NCBI GenBank assembly: GCA_934675045.1
Contig: CAKUPI010000003.1
Location: 1 to 29,291 of the forward strand
Reading direction: 5' to 3'
Source of the DNA: an uncultured Eubacteriales bacterium
Lineage (GTDB): Bacteria; Bacillota; Clostridia; Oscillospirales; Butyricicoccaceae
Length of the DNA: 29,291 nt
Shown: one piece after another, positions 14,848-23,328 of the stretch
Numbering within the stretch: position 1 is the stretch's first letter
Layout of the letters: each line of letters starts with the position of its first letter
Notes under the pieces: model-generated
Told to the model about the DNA's origin: nothing
Databases searched by the model: none
Seen by the model: the letters and a program-made list of their open reading frames with translations, nothing else
Position numbers and translations under genes: made by a program

Positions 14848-15342
14848 TTACTGCCGCCCGTCGCTGGTCAGCGACTGCGACGTGTGGCCGTGGCACAGCG
14901 CGACGGCCAGAGCGTCGGCCGCGTCGTCGGGGCGCGGAACCCTGTCCAGCCCCAGCATCATGCGCGTCATCTCCATGACCTGCCGTTTTTCCGCCCGGCC
15001 GTAGCCGACCACCGCCATTTTGACCTGCAGCGGCGTATATTGAAAAACGGGCACCCCGCTTTGCGCGCAGGACAGCACAATGACGCCGCGCGCCTGTGCG
15101 ACGGCAATCCCTGTTGTGACGTTGGTATTGAAAAAAAGTTCCTCGATGGCGACGGCGTCGGGCCGCAGCTTTTGCAGCAGCCCGGTCATGTCGCGGTAAA
15201 TCTCGCTCAGCCGATCGGGCAGCGGCACGCCGGCCTTTGTGGTGATGGCGCCGTAGCCGAGGACGTGGGTGCGGCCGCGCAGAAACTCCACGGCACCGTA
15301 GCCGACGATGGCGTATCCAGGGTCGATCCCCAGCACAACCAT
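14848..15342 (-). CDS. ruvC: crossover junction endodeoxyribonuclease RuvC
   Basis: Resolves Holliday junctions by paired nicks. The 164 residues carry the RNase H-like acidic tetrad in the expected places: Asp7 (LGIDPG), Glu67 (VAIEELFF), and Asp140/Asp143 (PDDAADALAVALCH). I start at ATG 15342, 5 bases after a G-rich GGGGGGA site and 24 bases after the predicted transcription start; the longer frame to 15474 would run through the promoter and a terminator. It is the first gene of the ruvC-ruvA-ruvB-glmM-glmS-udp unit. Confidence 0.95.
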   Translation of the reverse strand: MVVLGIDPGYAIVGYGAVEFLRGRTHVLGYGAITTKAGVPLPDRLSEIYRDMTGLLQKLRPDAVAIEELFFNTNVTTGIAVAQARGVIVLSCAQSGVPVFQYTPLQVKMAVVGYGRAEKRQVMEMTRMMLGLDRVPRPDDAADALAVALCHGHTSQSLTSDGRQ

Positions 15343-15372
15343 CGCAGTCCCCCCCACCATACAGATATAATC

Positions 15373-15401
15373 ATTGTAACACCTTTCGGCCTTTGACACA
15401 A
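15373..15401 (-). promoter_or_regulatory. ruvCAB-glmMS operon promoter
   Basis: Minus strand TTGTGT (15396-15401), 17-base spacer, TACAAT (15373-15378) with TGT before it (extended -10). The -35 is weak. No LexA/DinR box was recognised around it. Confidence 0.65.
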
Positions 15402-15430
15402 CTAAAAAGTGTCGCAAGAATACCCGCCGG

Positions 15431-15465
15431 CAAAAAAAGAGGGAATCTTCACGATTCCCTCTTTT
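15431..15465 (-). terminator. terminator after patB
   Basis: Stem GAGGGAATC (15439-15447) with GATTCCCTC (15453-15461), extended by A-T pairs, 5-base loop. On the minus strand it ends in a run of seven T. It starts 5 bases past the patB stop. Confidence 0.88.
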
Positions 15466-15470
15466 GCCGG

Positions 15471-16667
15471 TCACAGAGCCTTGACGGCCTTTTCCAGCTG
15501 TTCCATCGCCCGCACGACGGTCGCGTTGCTCGTCGCGATGTTCATGCGGCCGTATCCCTCGTACTGCTCGGCAAACCAGACGCCGGGGTCAAAAACCAGC
15601 CCCGCTTTGTCCAGCAAAAAGCGCTCTACCTTGTCCTTGGGCACGCCCAGGCGCGTCAAATCCAGCCACATCAGATAGGTGCCCTGAAGCTCGGCCACAC
15701 GCACCTGCGGCAGGCGCTCGCGGCAGAAGTCATAAACGGCGGCGGCGTTTTGCTCGAGCTTTCTGCACAGGCCGTCCACGTAATAATCGCAGCGGTTGTA
15801 GGCGGCGACAAGGGCGGCGGCGCCCAGATACCCGAACCCGCCCGCGCGGTTGCGGGCCATGCGGGCCTTGACCTTTTCGCGCGTTTCGGCGCAGGGAATG
15901 ACGCTGTAAGCGGCGTTCAGCCCGGCGACGTTGAAGGTTTTGCTCGTCGACATGATGGACATGGCGTGGCCGCTGTGGTTGGGGCAGGCCTTCATAAAGG
16001 GCACCATGCGGTTTTGCCCCAGGACGAGATCGGCGTGAATTTCGTCGGATATCAGGAAAACACCGTTCTGGCAGCAGATTTCGGCCACCATGCGCTGCTC
16101 CTCGGGCGTCCAGATGCGGCCGGCCGGGTTGTGCGGGTTGCAGAAAATCATGGCGGTGACGTTTTCGCGGGCGGCCACGGTGCGCAGGTTGTCAAAATCG
16201 ATGGAATAGGTGAGCTTTCCGTCGCGCTCCTCCTCGATCAGCGGGTTGTCGATGACGACGCGGTCGCTGCTTTTGATGGTGGCGGCAAACGGATAGTAGA
16301 CCGGCGACTGGATGATGACGCCCTCGCCCCTGCGGGTCAGCGCCTGCAAGCCCGCCGCCAAAATGGGCAGCACGCCGCTGCCGTAGACCAGCGATTCCGG
16401 CTGAACGGTCAGGTCAAAGCGCTTTTTCTGCCACAGGCAAATGGCCTCGGGCACCTCGGGCGGCGTAAAGCAGTAGCCGTAAGCGGGGTGGGCCACCTTT
16501 TGCTGCACGGCCTGCACGATTTCGGGCGGACAGGCAAAGTCCATATCGGCAATCCACATGGAAATGACGCCGCTCGCGTCGCCGATGCCGAACTTCTCCT
16601 CCAGGCCGTCCCACTTGGCCGAGCAGGTGTTTCTCCTGTCAAGGGTCGTTTCAAAGTCAAAGCTCAT
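15471..16667 (-). CDS. patB: MalY/PatB family PLP-dependent C-S lyase or aminotransferase
   Basis: A fold-type I pyridoxal-phosphate enzyme of 398 residues. Members cleave cystathionine or other C-S bonds to give homocysteine/thiols, pyruvate and ammonia; some act as aminotransferases. The family opening FDFETTLDRRNT..KWD, MWIADMDF and the Y in AYGY are present. The PLP site is complete: CNPHNPAGRIW (176-186), Asp208 (LISDEIHADL), and the Schiff-base lysine Lys243 in STSKTFN. AAGGAGTG lies 9 bases before the ATG. It follows rlmH by 34 bases and is the last gene of the wal-murA run. Its substrate cannot be read from the sequence. Confidence 0.9.
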   Translation of the reverse strand: MSFDFETTLDRRNTCSAKWDGLEEKFGIGDASGVISMWIADMDFACPPEIVQAVQQKVAHPAYGYCFTPPEVPEAICLWQKKRFDLTVQPESLVYGSGVLPILAAGLQALTRRGEGVIIQSPVYYPFAATIKSSDRVVIDNPLIEEERDGKLTYSIDFDNLRTVAARENVTAMIFCNPHNPAGRIWTPEEQRMVAEICCQNGVFLISDEIHADLVLGQNRMVPFMKACPNHSGHAMSIMSTSKTFNVAGLNAAYSVIPCAETREKVKARMARNRAGGFGYLGAAALVAAYNRCDYYVDGLCRKLEQNAAAVYDFCRERLPQVRVAELQGTYLMWLDLTRLGVPKDKVERFLLDKAGLVFDPGVWFAEQYEGYGRMNIATSNATVVRAMEQLEKAVKAL

Positions 16668-16701
16668 ACTTTTCTACACTCCTTCGCACGATTTTATGGT
16701 A

Positions 16702-17160
16702 TCATTTGTGGTATTTTCCTCCTGCTGCAATGGATAACGCGCGATACATCTGTTCCAGCACCATCACGCGGGCCAGATGGTGCGGAAAGGTCATGGGGGA
16801 CATGGACAGGCGCAAGTCGGCCCGGGCCTTGACGGCGGCGTCCAGCCCCTCGCTCGAGCCGATGACAAAGCACAGCCGCGAAACGCCGCGCGTCTGCAAC
16901 GCCGCCAGCCTTTCGGCCAGCTTTTCGCTGGACATGCTCTCCCCTTCAATGCACAGGGCGATGACAAAGGCGCCCGGGGCGATGCTGTCGAGCACGCGCG
17001 CTCCCTCGCGCCGCAGCCCGTCGGGCCGCCCCGCCTCTTCGGGCAGCTCGCAGATTTCCAGCCGGCAATAGGCCCCCAGCCGCTTGACATATTCGGCGCA
17101 GGCGTCCTGATAAAAACGCTCCTTCAGCTTGCCGACGCAGATCAGCCGAATGCCTATCAT
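16702..17160 (-). CDS. rlmH: 23S rRNA (pseudouridine(1915)-N3)-methyltransferase
   Basis: A SPOUT methyltransferase that modifies pseudouridine 1915 in helix 69 of 23S rRNA in assembled 70S ribosomes. The 152 residues match family length: ICVGKLKERF at the start, the trefoil-knot SAM site CFVIGSSEGL, and SPMTFPHHLARVMVLEQMYRA, ending in the characteristic YHK C-terminus. Its ATG overlaps the walJ stop in an ATGA, so the two are translationally coupled, as seen in the walJ neighbourhood of Bacillus relatives. Confidence 0.96.
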   Translation of the reverse strand: MIGIRLICVGKLKERFYQDACAEYVKRLGAYCRLEICELPEEAGRPDGLRREGARVLDSIAPGAFVIALCIEGESMSSEKLAERLAALQTRGVSRLCFVIGSSEGLDAAVKARADLRLSMSPMTFPHHLARVMVLEQMYRALSIAAGGKYHK

Positions 17161-17933
17161 AGCGCCACCGGCTCCAGCGCGGCGCGGCGCGGCGCGACCG
17201 CTATGCTGACGTCGTCCTGCGCGCCCTGACGGTACAGTGCCAGCCGCGCCTCGGCGTCGGCGTGCCGGGGGGTGTTGTTCTTGTCGCTCAGGTGGGTGAG
17301 CACGACGCGGCGCGTCCCCTTCTGCACCAGCGCTTCCAGCGCGCAGGCGCAGCTGTGGTTGGACAGGTGGCCCGTATCGGACAAAATGCGGGCCTTGATG
17401 GAGTACGGGTAGGGGCCGGCGCGCAGCATGTCCACATCGTGGTTGGACTCCAGCGCGACGGTCGGCAGGCCCGACAGCGCCTCTAAAATGCCGGGCGTCA
17501 CGCGCCCCAGATCGGTGCAGTACCCGACGGCGCTCCCGCCCTCGCCCAGTATGTATCCCACGCTGCCCGGGCTGTCGTGCGGCGTGGCAAAGGACCGGAC
17601 GCCGACGCCGTTTAAATCGAGCTCCTCGCCCGTTTCAAAGCACTGCGGGCGGGCGCTTCCCACCAGACTGCACAGCTCGCCGTAAGCGCCCGACGAGCAC
17701 CACAGCCGCGCCCCCGTGTGCTTGAGCAGCACGGGCAGGGCAGAGACGTGGTCGGTGTGGGTGTGGGTAATGAGAATATCCGTAAGCTCGGCCGTATTTA
17801 TATCCAGCCCGGCCAGCATGGCGCGGATGTGCTTGCAGTTGGTCCCCGCGTCGATCAGGATGCGGGCGCGGCCGCTGACGTACAGCGCGGCATTGCCGGA
17901 CGATCCGCTGGCCAGCGTGCAGAAATATTGCAT
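17157..17933 (-). CDS. walJ: WalJ/YycJ metallo-beta-lactamase fold protein
   Basis: A metallo-hydrolase of 258 residues with the metal motif HTHTDH at 57-62, upstream ASGSSGNA, and downstream HD (FATPHDSPG), D (YCTDLG), and H in LTHLSDKNN. YycJ/WalJ belongs to the WalRK regulon locus and is linked to coordinating cell division and wall synthesis with DNA replication; RNase or DNase activity has been suggested. AAGGAGT is 9 bases before the ATG. A strong hairpin with a T run (17961-18000) sits just upstream, leaving no room for a separate promoter, so expression depends on read-through from murA or a promoter inside it. Confidence 0.93.
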   Translation of the reverse strand: MQYFCTLASGSSGNAALYVSGRARILIDAGTNCKHIRAMLAGLDINTAELTDILITHTHTDHVSALPVLLKHTGARLWCSSGAYGELCSLVGSARPQCFETGEELDLNGVGVRSFATPHDSPGSVGYILGEGGSAVGYCTDLGRVTPGILEALSGLPTVALESNHDVDMLRAGPYPYSIKARILSDTGHLSNHSCACALEALVQKGTRRVVLTHLSDKNNTPRHADAEARLALYRQGAQDDVSIAVAPRRAALEPVAL

Positions 17934-17960
17934 CGGTTTAAACTCCTTCCGGCGCGTTGC

Positions 17961-18000
17961 AAAAAAAGCCGTCGGCGGGAAAGGCTTTCCCGCCGGCGGC
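17961..18000 (-). terminator. strong hairpin between murA and walJ
   Basis: 16-base arms (17968-17983 and 17985-18000, one G-U) are followed on the minus strand by seven T (17967-17961). It begins 10 bases after the murA stop. It looks like a full intrinsic terminator inside an apparent operon. Confidence 0.88.
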
Positions 18001-18010
18001 CGGACGACGC

Positions 18011-19306
18011 TTAATTTGCCTCGGGAATCACACGGACGTCGTCGGGCTTGCTCGAGCGGCAGATATCGGCGCCGGCGCGGCGCAGCTTGTCCACCAAAGA
18101 TTCATACCCGCGTTCGATGTGGTGAATTTCCTCGATCACCGTCTCTCCCTCGGCAGCCAGACCGGCGATGACCATGGCGGCCCCGGCGCGCAGATCGCAG
18201 GCGCGCACGGTAGCGCCCGTCAGGCGCTCCGTCCCCTCGACGACGGCGACGCGCCCGTCTACCTGAATGTGCGCCCCCATGCGGCGCAGCTCGTCGACAT
18301 AGCGGTACCGGTTGTCCCACACGCCCTCGGTGACAATGCTGGTGCCCGAAGCCAGACAAAGGGCCGCCGTCATCTGCGGCTGCATGTCGGTCGGAAAGCC
18401 GGGGTAGGGCAGCGTCTTGATGTTGACGCGGTTGAGCGGGCCGCGGCGCGTGACGCGCACGGTGTCGTCCTGCTCTTCGATTTCGACGCCCATCTCGCTC
18501 AGCTTTGCCGTGATGCAGTCGAGGTGCTTGGGAATGACGTTTTTAACGAGCAGGCTGCCGCCCGCCGCCGCCACGGCGACCAGGTAGGTGCCCGCTTCGA
18601 TTTGGTCGGGGATGATGGAATAGACGCCGCCGCGCAGGCTTTCCACCCCGCGGATTTTGATGACGTCGGTGCCGGCGCCCATGATGTCGCCGCCCATCGA
18701 GTTGAGGAAGTTGGCCAGGTCGACGATGTGCGGCTCCTTGGCGGCGTTTTCGATGACCGTTTGCCCCTCGGCCAGAACGGCCGCCAGCATGATGTTCATG
18801 GTGGCCCCGACCGACACGACGTCAAGGTAAACGCTGCCGCCCTGAAGCCGGCGGTCCGAATGGGCGGTGACATAGCCCTTTTCCTGCCGCACGTTCACCC
18901 CGAGCGCCTCAAAGCCCTTGATGTGCTGGTCGATGGGGCGCACGCCGCCGAAGTTGCAGCCGCCGGGCAGCGCGACCTCTGCGTGGTGATAGCGCCCCAA
19001 AAGAGCCCCCAGCAGATAATACGAGGCGCGGATGCGGCGCGTCATTTCGTCGGGGGCTTTTTTGTTCTGCACGCCGCGGCAGTCGATTTCCACCACGGTG
19101 GGGGTGATGCTGCGCACCTGAGCGCCCAGCTGGCGCAGAATATCCAGCTGAATCAGCACATCATTGACGCAGGGGACATTTTCTATGCGGCATACCCCGT
19201 TGACCAGAATGGCGGCGGGAATAATGGCCAAAGCGGCGTTCTTTGCGCCGCTGACTGTGATCTCTCCGAACAGCGGCTTACCGCCGTGAATGACAATGGT
19301 TTCCAT
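18011..19306 (-). CDS. murA: UDP-N-acetylglucosamine 1-carboxyvinyltransferase
   Basis: Transfers enolpyruvate from PEP to UDP-GlcNAc, the committed step of peptidoglycan synthesis and the target of fosfomycin. The 431 residues have the inside-out alpha/beta barrel sequence: HGGKPLFGEITVSGAKNAAL with the substrate-binding Lys-Asn at 22-23, Arg-rich RRIRASYYLLG, and the active-site loop PGGCNFGGVRPIDQH with Cys117, the residue fosfomycin alkylates (so no Cys-to-Asp resistance form). FPTDMQPQ near 310 is conserved. AGAGGTG precedes the ATG. It sits between walI and walJ, which is not the Bacillus arrangement. Confidence 0.96.
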   Translation of the reverse strand: METIVIHGGKPLFGEITVSGAKNAALAIIPAAILVNGVCRIENVPCVNDVLIQLDILRQLGAQVRSITPTVVEIDCRGVQNKKAPDEMTRRIRASYYLLGALLGRYHHAEVALPGGCNFGGVRPIDQHIKGFEALGVNVRQEKGYVTAHSDRRLQGGSVYLDVVSVGATMNIMLAAVLAEGQTVIENAAKEPHIVDLANFLNSMGGDIMGAGTDVIKIRGVESLRGGVYSIIPDQIEAGTYLVAVAAAGGSLLVKNVIPKHLDCITAKLSEMGVEIEEQDDTVRVTRRGPLNRVNIKTLPYPGFPTDMQPQMTAALCLASGTSIVTEGVWDNRYRYVDELRRMGAHIQVDGRVAVVEGTERLTGATVRACDLRAGAAMVIAGLAAEGETVIEEIHHIERGYESLVDKLRRAGADICRSSKPDDVRVIPEAN

Positions 19307-19361
19307 AGCAAAGCACCTCTGTTTAAAGCAGCCATGTGCTGTGTTTTTTTACACTTTCAAT

Positions 19362-19390
19362 ATCATATCATATTATGCGCAAAAGATAAA
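19362..19390 (-). promoter_or_regulatory. possible murA promoter
   Basis: In an AT-rich stretch between walI and murA the minus strand reads TTTATC (19385-19390), 17 bases, TATGAT (19362-19367). Overlapping ATATGAT copies make the exact -10 uncertain and the -35 is poor. Confidence 0.4.
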
Positions 19391-19432
19391 GAAAAAATAA
19401 AAGCGCTCACGGGCAGAAAAACCGTGCGGAGC
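19391..19432 (-). terminator. probable terminator after walI
   Basis: CACGG (19422-19426 region, minus strand) pairs with CCGTG (19408-19412), extended by GCT/AGC with a short bulge, then GCTTTTATTTTTT. It would separate walRKHI from murA. Confidence 0.5.
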
Positions 19433-19457
19433 TTGCCTTTTTTTGTGCAGTTTGAGC

Positions 19458-20243
19458 CTATTCCGCCGTGATTTCCCGTTTTGTGACATTATTAAGAAAA
19501 ATTTGGCCGCCGGCGCCGCTCACCTGCCAGACCGGCACAAAGCGCACGCCGCCGCGCACCGGCTCCTGCACGTACACAATGCGCAGATCGGTGATTTTCA
19601 GCGGTTTTTCCCGCTCCAGGCCCAGCAGGGCCACCGCCATTTCGGCCCGGCTGACGCCGACGCCCTCCTGCCGCAGCCCCTGACCGAAGTACCAGCGGCC
19701 CGAAACGCGCGCGCCGGCCGCGGTGTCCTGACAGGCGAGGGTGCAGCCCACCACGGCGCGCCCCTCCAGCAAAAGCTGTGCGCTGACGCCGCCGGCGCTC
19801 TCCGAGCGCTCGCAGCTCATGCCCTTGACCTCGGTGTTTTTCAAAATGCCCTCGAGAAGCTGCGCGGCCGTGGTGCCGTCGACCAGCTCCGCCTCGAAAA
19901 GCCCGCCGCTGCGGAAGGTGGCGCTTCCGGCGCGGGAGGTGTAGATGCTGATACCGCCGCCCGCGTCGTTTAAGCTGTTTGCGCCGAGCAGCGCGCCGGC
20001 GACTTTGCTTTCACACGCGGCGCTGCGCTCGCCCGTCAGCACGTCAGACGAGCGCGGCATGTCCCAAAACAGCTGCTCGTCGAACCGCGCGCCCTGCTGG
20101 CTCAGCAGCGTCAGCGCGCTGTGCAGACCGGCGGCCTCCGCCCGCCTCTGCGCCGCTATCTGGCTTTCGATGTTAAAGCCGAGCAGCAGATTGACGATCA
20201 GCAGCAGCACAATGAGAATGCTCTTGACTTTACTCCACTCCAT
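19458..20243 (-). CDS. walI: WalI/YycI two-component regulatory membrane protein
   Basis: A 261-residue protein with one amino-terminal membrane helix (KVKSILIVLLLIVNLLLGFN, residues 5-24) and an outside domain resembling YycI. In Bacillus, WalH and WalI sit with WalK in the membrane and hold its activity in check; in Staphylococcus they activate it. The C-terminal part (about 185-255: DLRIVYVQEP, RFVPVWQVSGAG) has the YycI/YycH2-like beta pattern. Identity rests mainly on topology and position, since the family diverges fast. Its start overlaps the walH stop by 14 bases, which implies coupled translation and equal dosage. Confidence 0.82.
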   Translation of the reverse strand: MEWSKVKSILIVLLLIVNLLLGFNIESQIAAQRRAEAAGLHSALTLLSQQGARFDEQLFWDMPRSSDVLTGERSAACESKVAGALLGANSLNDAGGGISIYTSRAGSATFRSGGLFEAELVDGTTAAQLLEGILKNTEVKGMSCERSESAGGVSAQLLLEGRAVVGCTLACQDTAAGARVSGRWYFGQGLRQEGVGVSRAEMAVALLGLEREKPLKITDLRIVYVQEPVRGGVRFVPVWQVSGAGGQIFLNNVTKREITAE

Positions 20244-21516
20244 ACGGCTCCTCCGTGCTGTACAGCGCCGGGATCAGCAGCCCGTCCTGCTTTTCCTCGT
20301 AGCGAACGCTCAGGCGCAGGCCGCTTCGGCCCTGCAATACCGCCGCCGCCTGACGGATGGGCAGAATGCTCCGGCTTCCCGCCTGTTCAAACCGGCGCGG
20401 CGCTATGCGCAGGTAGGTCACCCGCCCGCTATGGACGGTGACATGGGCGGCCGGCCGCTTGGAAACGACGGGGCGGCCGTCCAGCGTCAGGTCAAACAGC
20501 AGGGTCAACTCGCCGTCTTTTCCGGCGCTCATTTCGTTAAAACTGTATACGCCGCCCGCGCCCACCTGCCTGTTAAGGCCGGACAAAAGCGCGCGCACGC
20601 CCTCGACAATGAGGCTTTGGTCGTCGGCCTCCGCCTCGGACACGCCCAGCGAAAGGCCCTGCCCCGCGGCGCCCGCGGTATAGACCAAATCCCCCTGCCC
20701 GTTGACGCGCAGGACGTTGTAGCCCTCGACATAGACCATCTCTCCCCCGCTCTCCTCGTAAACGCGGGCCAGATAGGGGTTGAGATCAAAGCTGGTCAGC
20801 ACCTCGCGCGAAAGCTCGCCCGTCTGGGCAAGCTCGAGCGGGCGCACGCTGTAAATCTTCTCTTCGCTGACGGCCAGCAAAACCGGCTCGTCGGCGCACA
20901 GCGCGGCAAAGCCGCCGTCCTGAAAGGCAAACACGGCGTTAGACCCGCTCCACCCCTCGCACAGCCGGGTCAGCCGGTCGACGGCCGCCGCCGTCGCGGA
21001 CATGCGGTATTCCCCCGCGCCCGTGTCGTACCAGGCCATCACCACCTGCTCTTCGGCGGCGGCGACCACCAGATTGCACAGGCGGCTTTCGCCGCGCTGC
21101 CCGCGCTCCAGCCCGACCCATGCGCGCAGCAGAAACAGCGGAAGCTCGGTGTCAAAGCCGAAATAGACGGCGGGGGCGCGCAGAAGGTTCAGGTATTGCT
21201 GGCGGGTGATGGCCTGCGCCTCGCCCGCCGAGCCGACGGCCTCTGCGTAAATGGCGCTGACGGCGTTCGACATCTCGTCCTTTTCCGCAGCGCTCTGCGG
21301 CATGCGCACGCCCTGCGGCGTGCAGACAGCCAGCGCGCGCAGCTCGACGGCGGCGCGCGGCTGAAGCTCGACCTCCTCGCTCGGCGCCGAGACGCCGAAA
21401 ATGCGGGCCAGAATCTTTTCGCCGCTGTCGATGCCGAGCGTCAGCGAAAGATACAGCAGAAGCAGCATCGTCACAAGCAGGACGGCGAGCGCTGCGCTTT
21501 TCATTCGCTCACGCAT
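20230..21516 (-). CDS. walH: WalH/YycH two-component regulatory membrane protein
   Basis: A 428-residue protein with one amino-terminal membrane helix (about 7-27: AALAVLLVTMLLLLYLSLTLG) and a large extracytoplasmic part, as in YycH (usual length about 440-450). It partners WalI in regulating the WalK sensor kinase. The start overlaps the walK stop by 8 bases and its own stop overlaps walI, so three proteins of the signalling complex are translated in series. An in-frame ATG four codons later (21504) is an alternative start; neither has a strong Shine-Dalgarno, in keeping with coupling. The call leans on synteny. Confidence 0.82.
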   Translation of the reverse strand: MRERMKSAALAVLLVTMLLLLYLSLTLGIDSGEKILARIFGVSAPSEEVELQPRAAVELRALAVCTPQGVRMPQSAAEKDEMSNAVSAIYAEAVGSAGEAQAITRQQYLNLLRAPAVYFGFDTELPLFLLRAWVGLERGQRGESRLCNLVVAAAEEQVVMAWYDTGAGEYRMSATAAAVDRLTRLCEGWSGSNAVFAFQDGGFAALCADEPVLLAVSEEKIYSVRPLELAQTGELSREVLTSFDLNPYLARVYEESGGEMVYVEGYNVLRVNGQGDLVYTAGAAGQGLSLGVSEAEADDQSLIVEGVRALLSGLNRQVGAGGVYSFNEMSAGKDGELTLLFDLTLDGRPVVSKRPAAHVTVHSGRVTYLRIAPRRFEQAGSRSILPIRQAAAVLQGRSGLRLSVRYEEKQDGLLIPALYSTEEPYGVE

Positions 21517-23275
21517 GCTTTTCGCCCCCGTTTTCCGCCATGGGCAGCATGACGGTCACGACGCTGCCCTCGCCGCAGGTGCTTTCAAACCGGATGCTGC
21601 CGCCGTGGTACTCGATGATCTCCTTGGCGATGGCCAGCCCCAGCCCCGTGCCGCCGCGCTCGCGGGAGCGCGCCTTGTCCACCCGGTAAAAGCGCTCGAA
21701 AATGCGCGGCAGGTCCTCTGCGGGCACGCCGATGCCGGTGTCGCGCACGCGCACAAAGACCTTTCCGTCCTCTACGCCGCCCGTCAGCGTCACGGTGCCC
21801 TGCGGGCGGTTGTACTTGATGGCGTTGGAGGTGATGTTGACGATCACCTGCTCGATGCGCTCCCGGTTGCCCATCACGGGCGGCAGATCGCCGGGCAGGT
21901 CGCAGATGAGGGTGACCTGCTGGCGCGCCGCCTCCATGGTCATGGCCTCGACGGTGCCGCGCACCAGCGCGCACAGCGAGACCTCGGCGGCGTTGACCTG
22001 CATACGCTCGTAATCGAGTTGCGACAGCGTCAGCAGGTCCTTGACGATGTGGGTCATGCGGTCGGCTTCGTTGTGGATGACGTTCAAAAACCGGACCTCG
22101 GTTTCGGCGTCGATCTCGCCGCGGGCGTCGATCAGCGTTTCCGTATAGCCGCGGATATTGGTCAGCGGCGTGCGCAGCTCGTGCGAGACGTTGGCGACAA
22201 ACTCGCGGCGCGACGATTCGAGCTTCTGCTGCTCGGTAATGTCGTGCAGCACGGCGATCAGCCCGCCCTCTTCATCGCCGCCGAAGGGGGCGAAAAAGAT
22301 TTTCAAAATGCGCTTGTTGGCCGAATAATCAATTTCAATATAGCGCCCGCTCTCCACAAGGTCGCTGTCGTCGATGTGCAGGTTGGGAAAGACCTCGGCA
22401 TAGGTCTTGCTCGCGTCGAGGGATTTTCCCAGCATTTTTTCGGCGGCCGGGTTCTGGTGCAGAATGTGGCCCGAGCGGTCAAAGGCGACCACGCCGTCGG
22501 CCATGTGCAGAAAGAGCGTGTTGAGCTTGTTGCGCTCGCCGGCAATTTCATTGAGCGTCGTTTCCAGCACCTGCGCCATCTCGTTGAAGGTCTGGGTCAG
22601 AATGCCGATTTCGTCGCCGGAATAGACCTCGGCCTTGCGGCTGAAGTCGCCGGCCGCGATGGCGGCGGCCTGTGCCGTCAGGCGTTCGACCGGCGTCGTA
22701 ATGGTTTTGGACAGCAGGAAGCTCAAGAGCACGGCGACCAGAAGCCCGAAAAACAGCGACCGGATCAGAATGGAAAAAAGCTGCCACGACAGGTCGTTGA
22801 GCTCGGTCTTGTCGTCCATCACGCCGACGATGAAAAAGCTTCCGCCCCCGCGCACGGGAATGGCCACGTCAAAAAACTGGCCAAGCCGCTCGACCTGCTG
22901 CCCGACCTCGCCGTTCATGGCCGTCAGGATGTTGTTGGTCAGGGGCAGCTTTTCGGCCAGCCTGTCGTCCGAGCCCGCGAGATAATCGCCGGTCTCGCCG
23001 TCAAGAATGTAAAAGCTGCGGTATTGATCGATGCCCAAAGGCCCGGAATAGGCCTCGAGCACCTGACGCAGCGCGGAAACCGGCTCGGCGCTGCCCGCGC
23101 TTTTTTCCAGCGTCAGAATAAACTCCTGTGTGAACACGAGCAGCATCTGCTCGCGAAACTCTTCGATGTTATAGCTGGCGACCGAGTTGACCAGAAAGGT
23201 GCCGACAACCGACATCACCGAGACAATCAAAAGGACCAGCACAAGCACCAGCTTCATGTGCAGGCTGCGAAACAT
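21509..23275 (-). CDS. walK: WalK sensor histidine kinase
   Basis: Membrane kinase that senses cell-wall state (lipid II in Bacillus) and phosphorylates WalR. The 588 residues are complete: membrane helix 8-29, an outside sensor of about 135 residues (30-165), membrane helix 168-188, HAMP (about 189-242), PAS (about 250-350), HisKA with phospho-acceptor His365 (VSHELRTP), and HATPase with N-box NAIKYN (484-489), G1 DTGIGV and G2 GGTGLGLA. A GTG four codons upstream (23287) has no ribosome binding site; ATG 23275 has GAGGTG 9 bases before it. It follows walR after 53 bases. Confidence 0.95.
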   Translation of the reverse strand: MFRSLHMKLVLVLVLLIVSVMSVVGTFLVNSVASYNIEEFREQMLLVFTQEFILTLEKSAGSAEPVSALRQVLEAYSGPLGIDQYRSFYILDGETGDYLAGSDDRLAEKLPLTNNILTAMNGEVGQQVERLGQFFDVAIPVRGGGSFFIVGVMDDKTELNDLSWQLFSILIRSLFFGLLVAVLLSFLLSKTITTPVERLTAQAAAIAAGDFSRKAEVYSGDEIGILTQTFNEMAQVLETTLNEIAGERNKLNTLFLHMADGVVAFDRSGHILHQNPAAEKMLGKSLDASKTYAEVFPNLHIDDSDLVESGRYIEIDYSANKRILKIFFAPFGGDEEGGLIAVLHDITEQQKLESSRREFVANVSHELRTPLTNIRGYTETLIDARGEIDAETEVRFLNVIHNEADRMTHIVKDLLTLSQLDYERMQVNAAEVSLCALVRGTVEAMTMEAARQQVTLICDLPGDLPPVMGNRERIEQVIVNITSNAIKYNRPQGTVTLTGGVEDGKVFVRVRDTGIGVPAEDLPRIFERFYRVDKARSRERGGTGLGLAIAKEIIEYHGGSIRFESTCGEGSVVTVMLPMAENGGEKHA

Positions 23276-23328
23276 ATGCGGCACCACCTCTGCTGCAAAA
23301 TGACGAACATGGCTCCCCGTCCGCGGCG

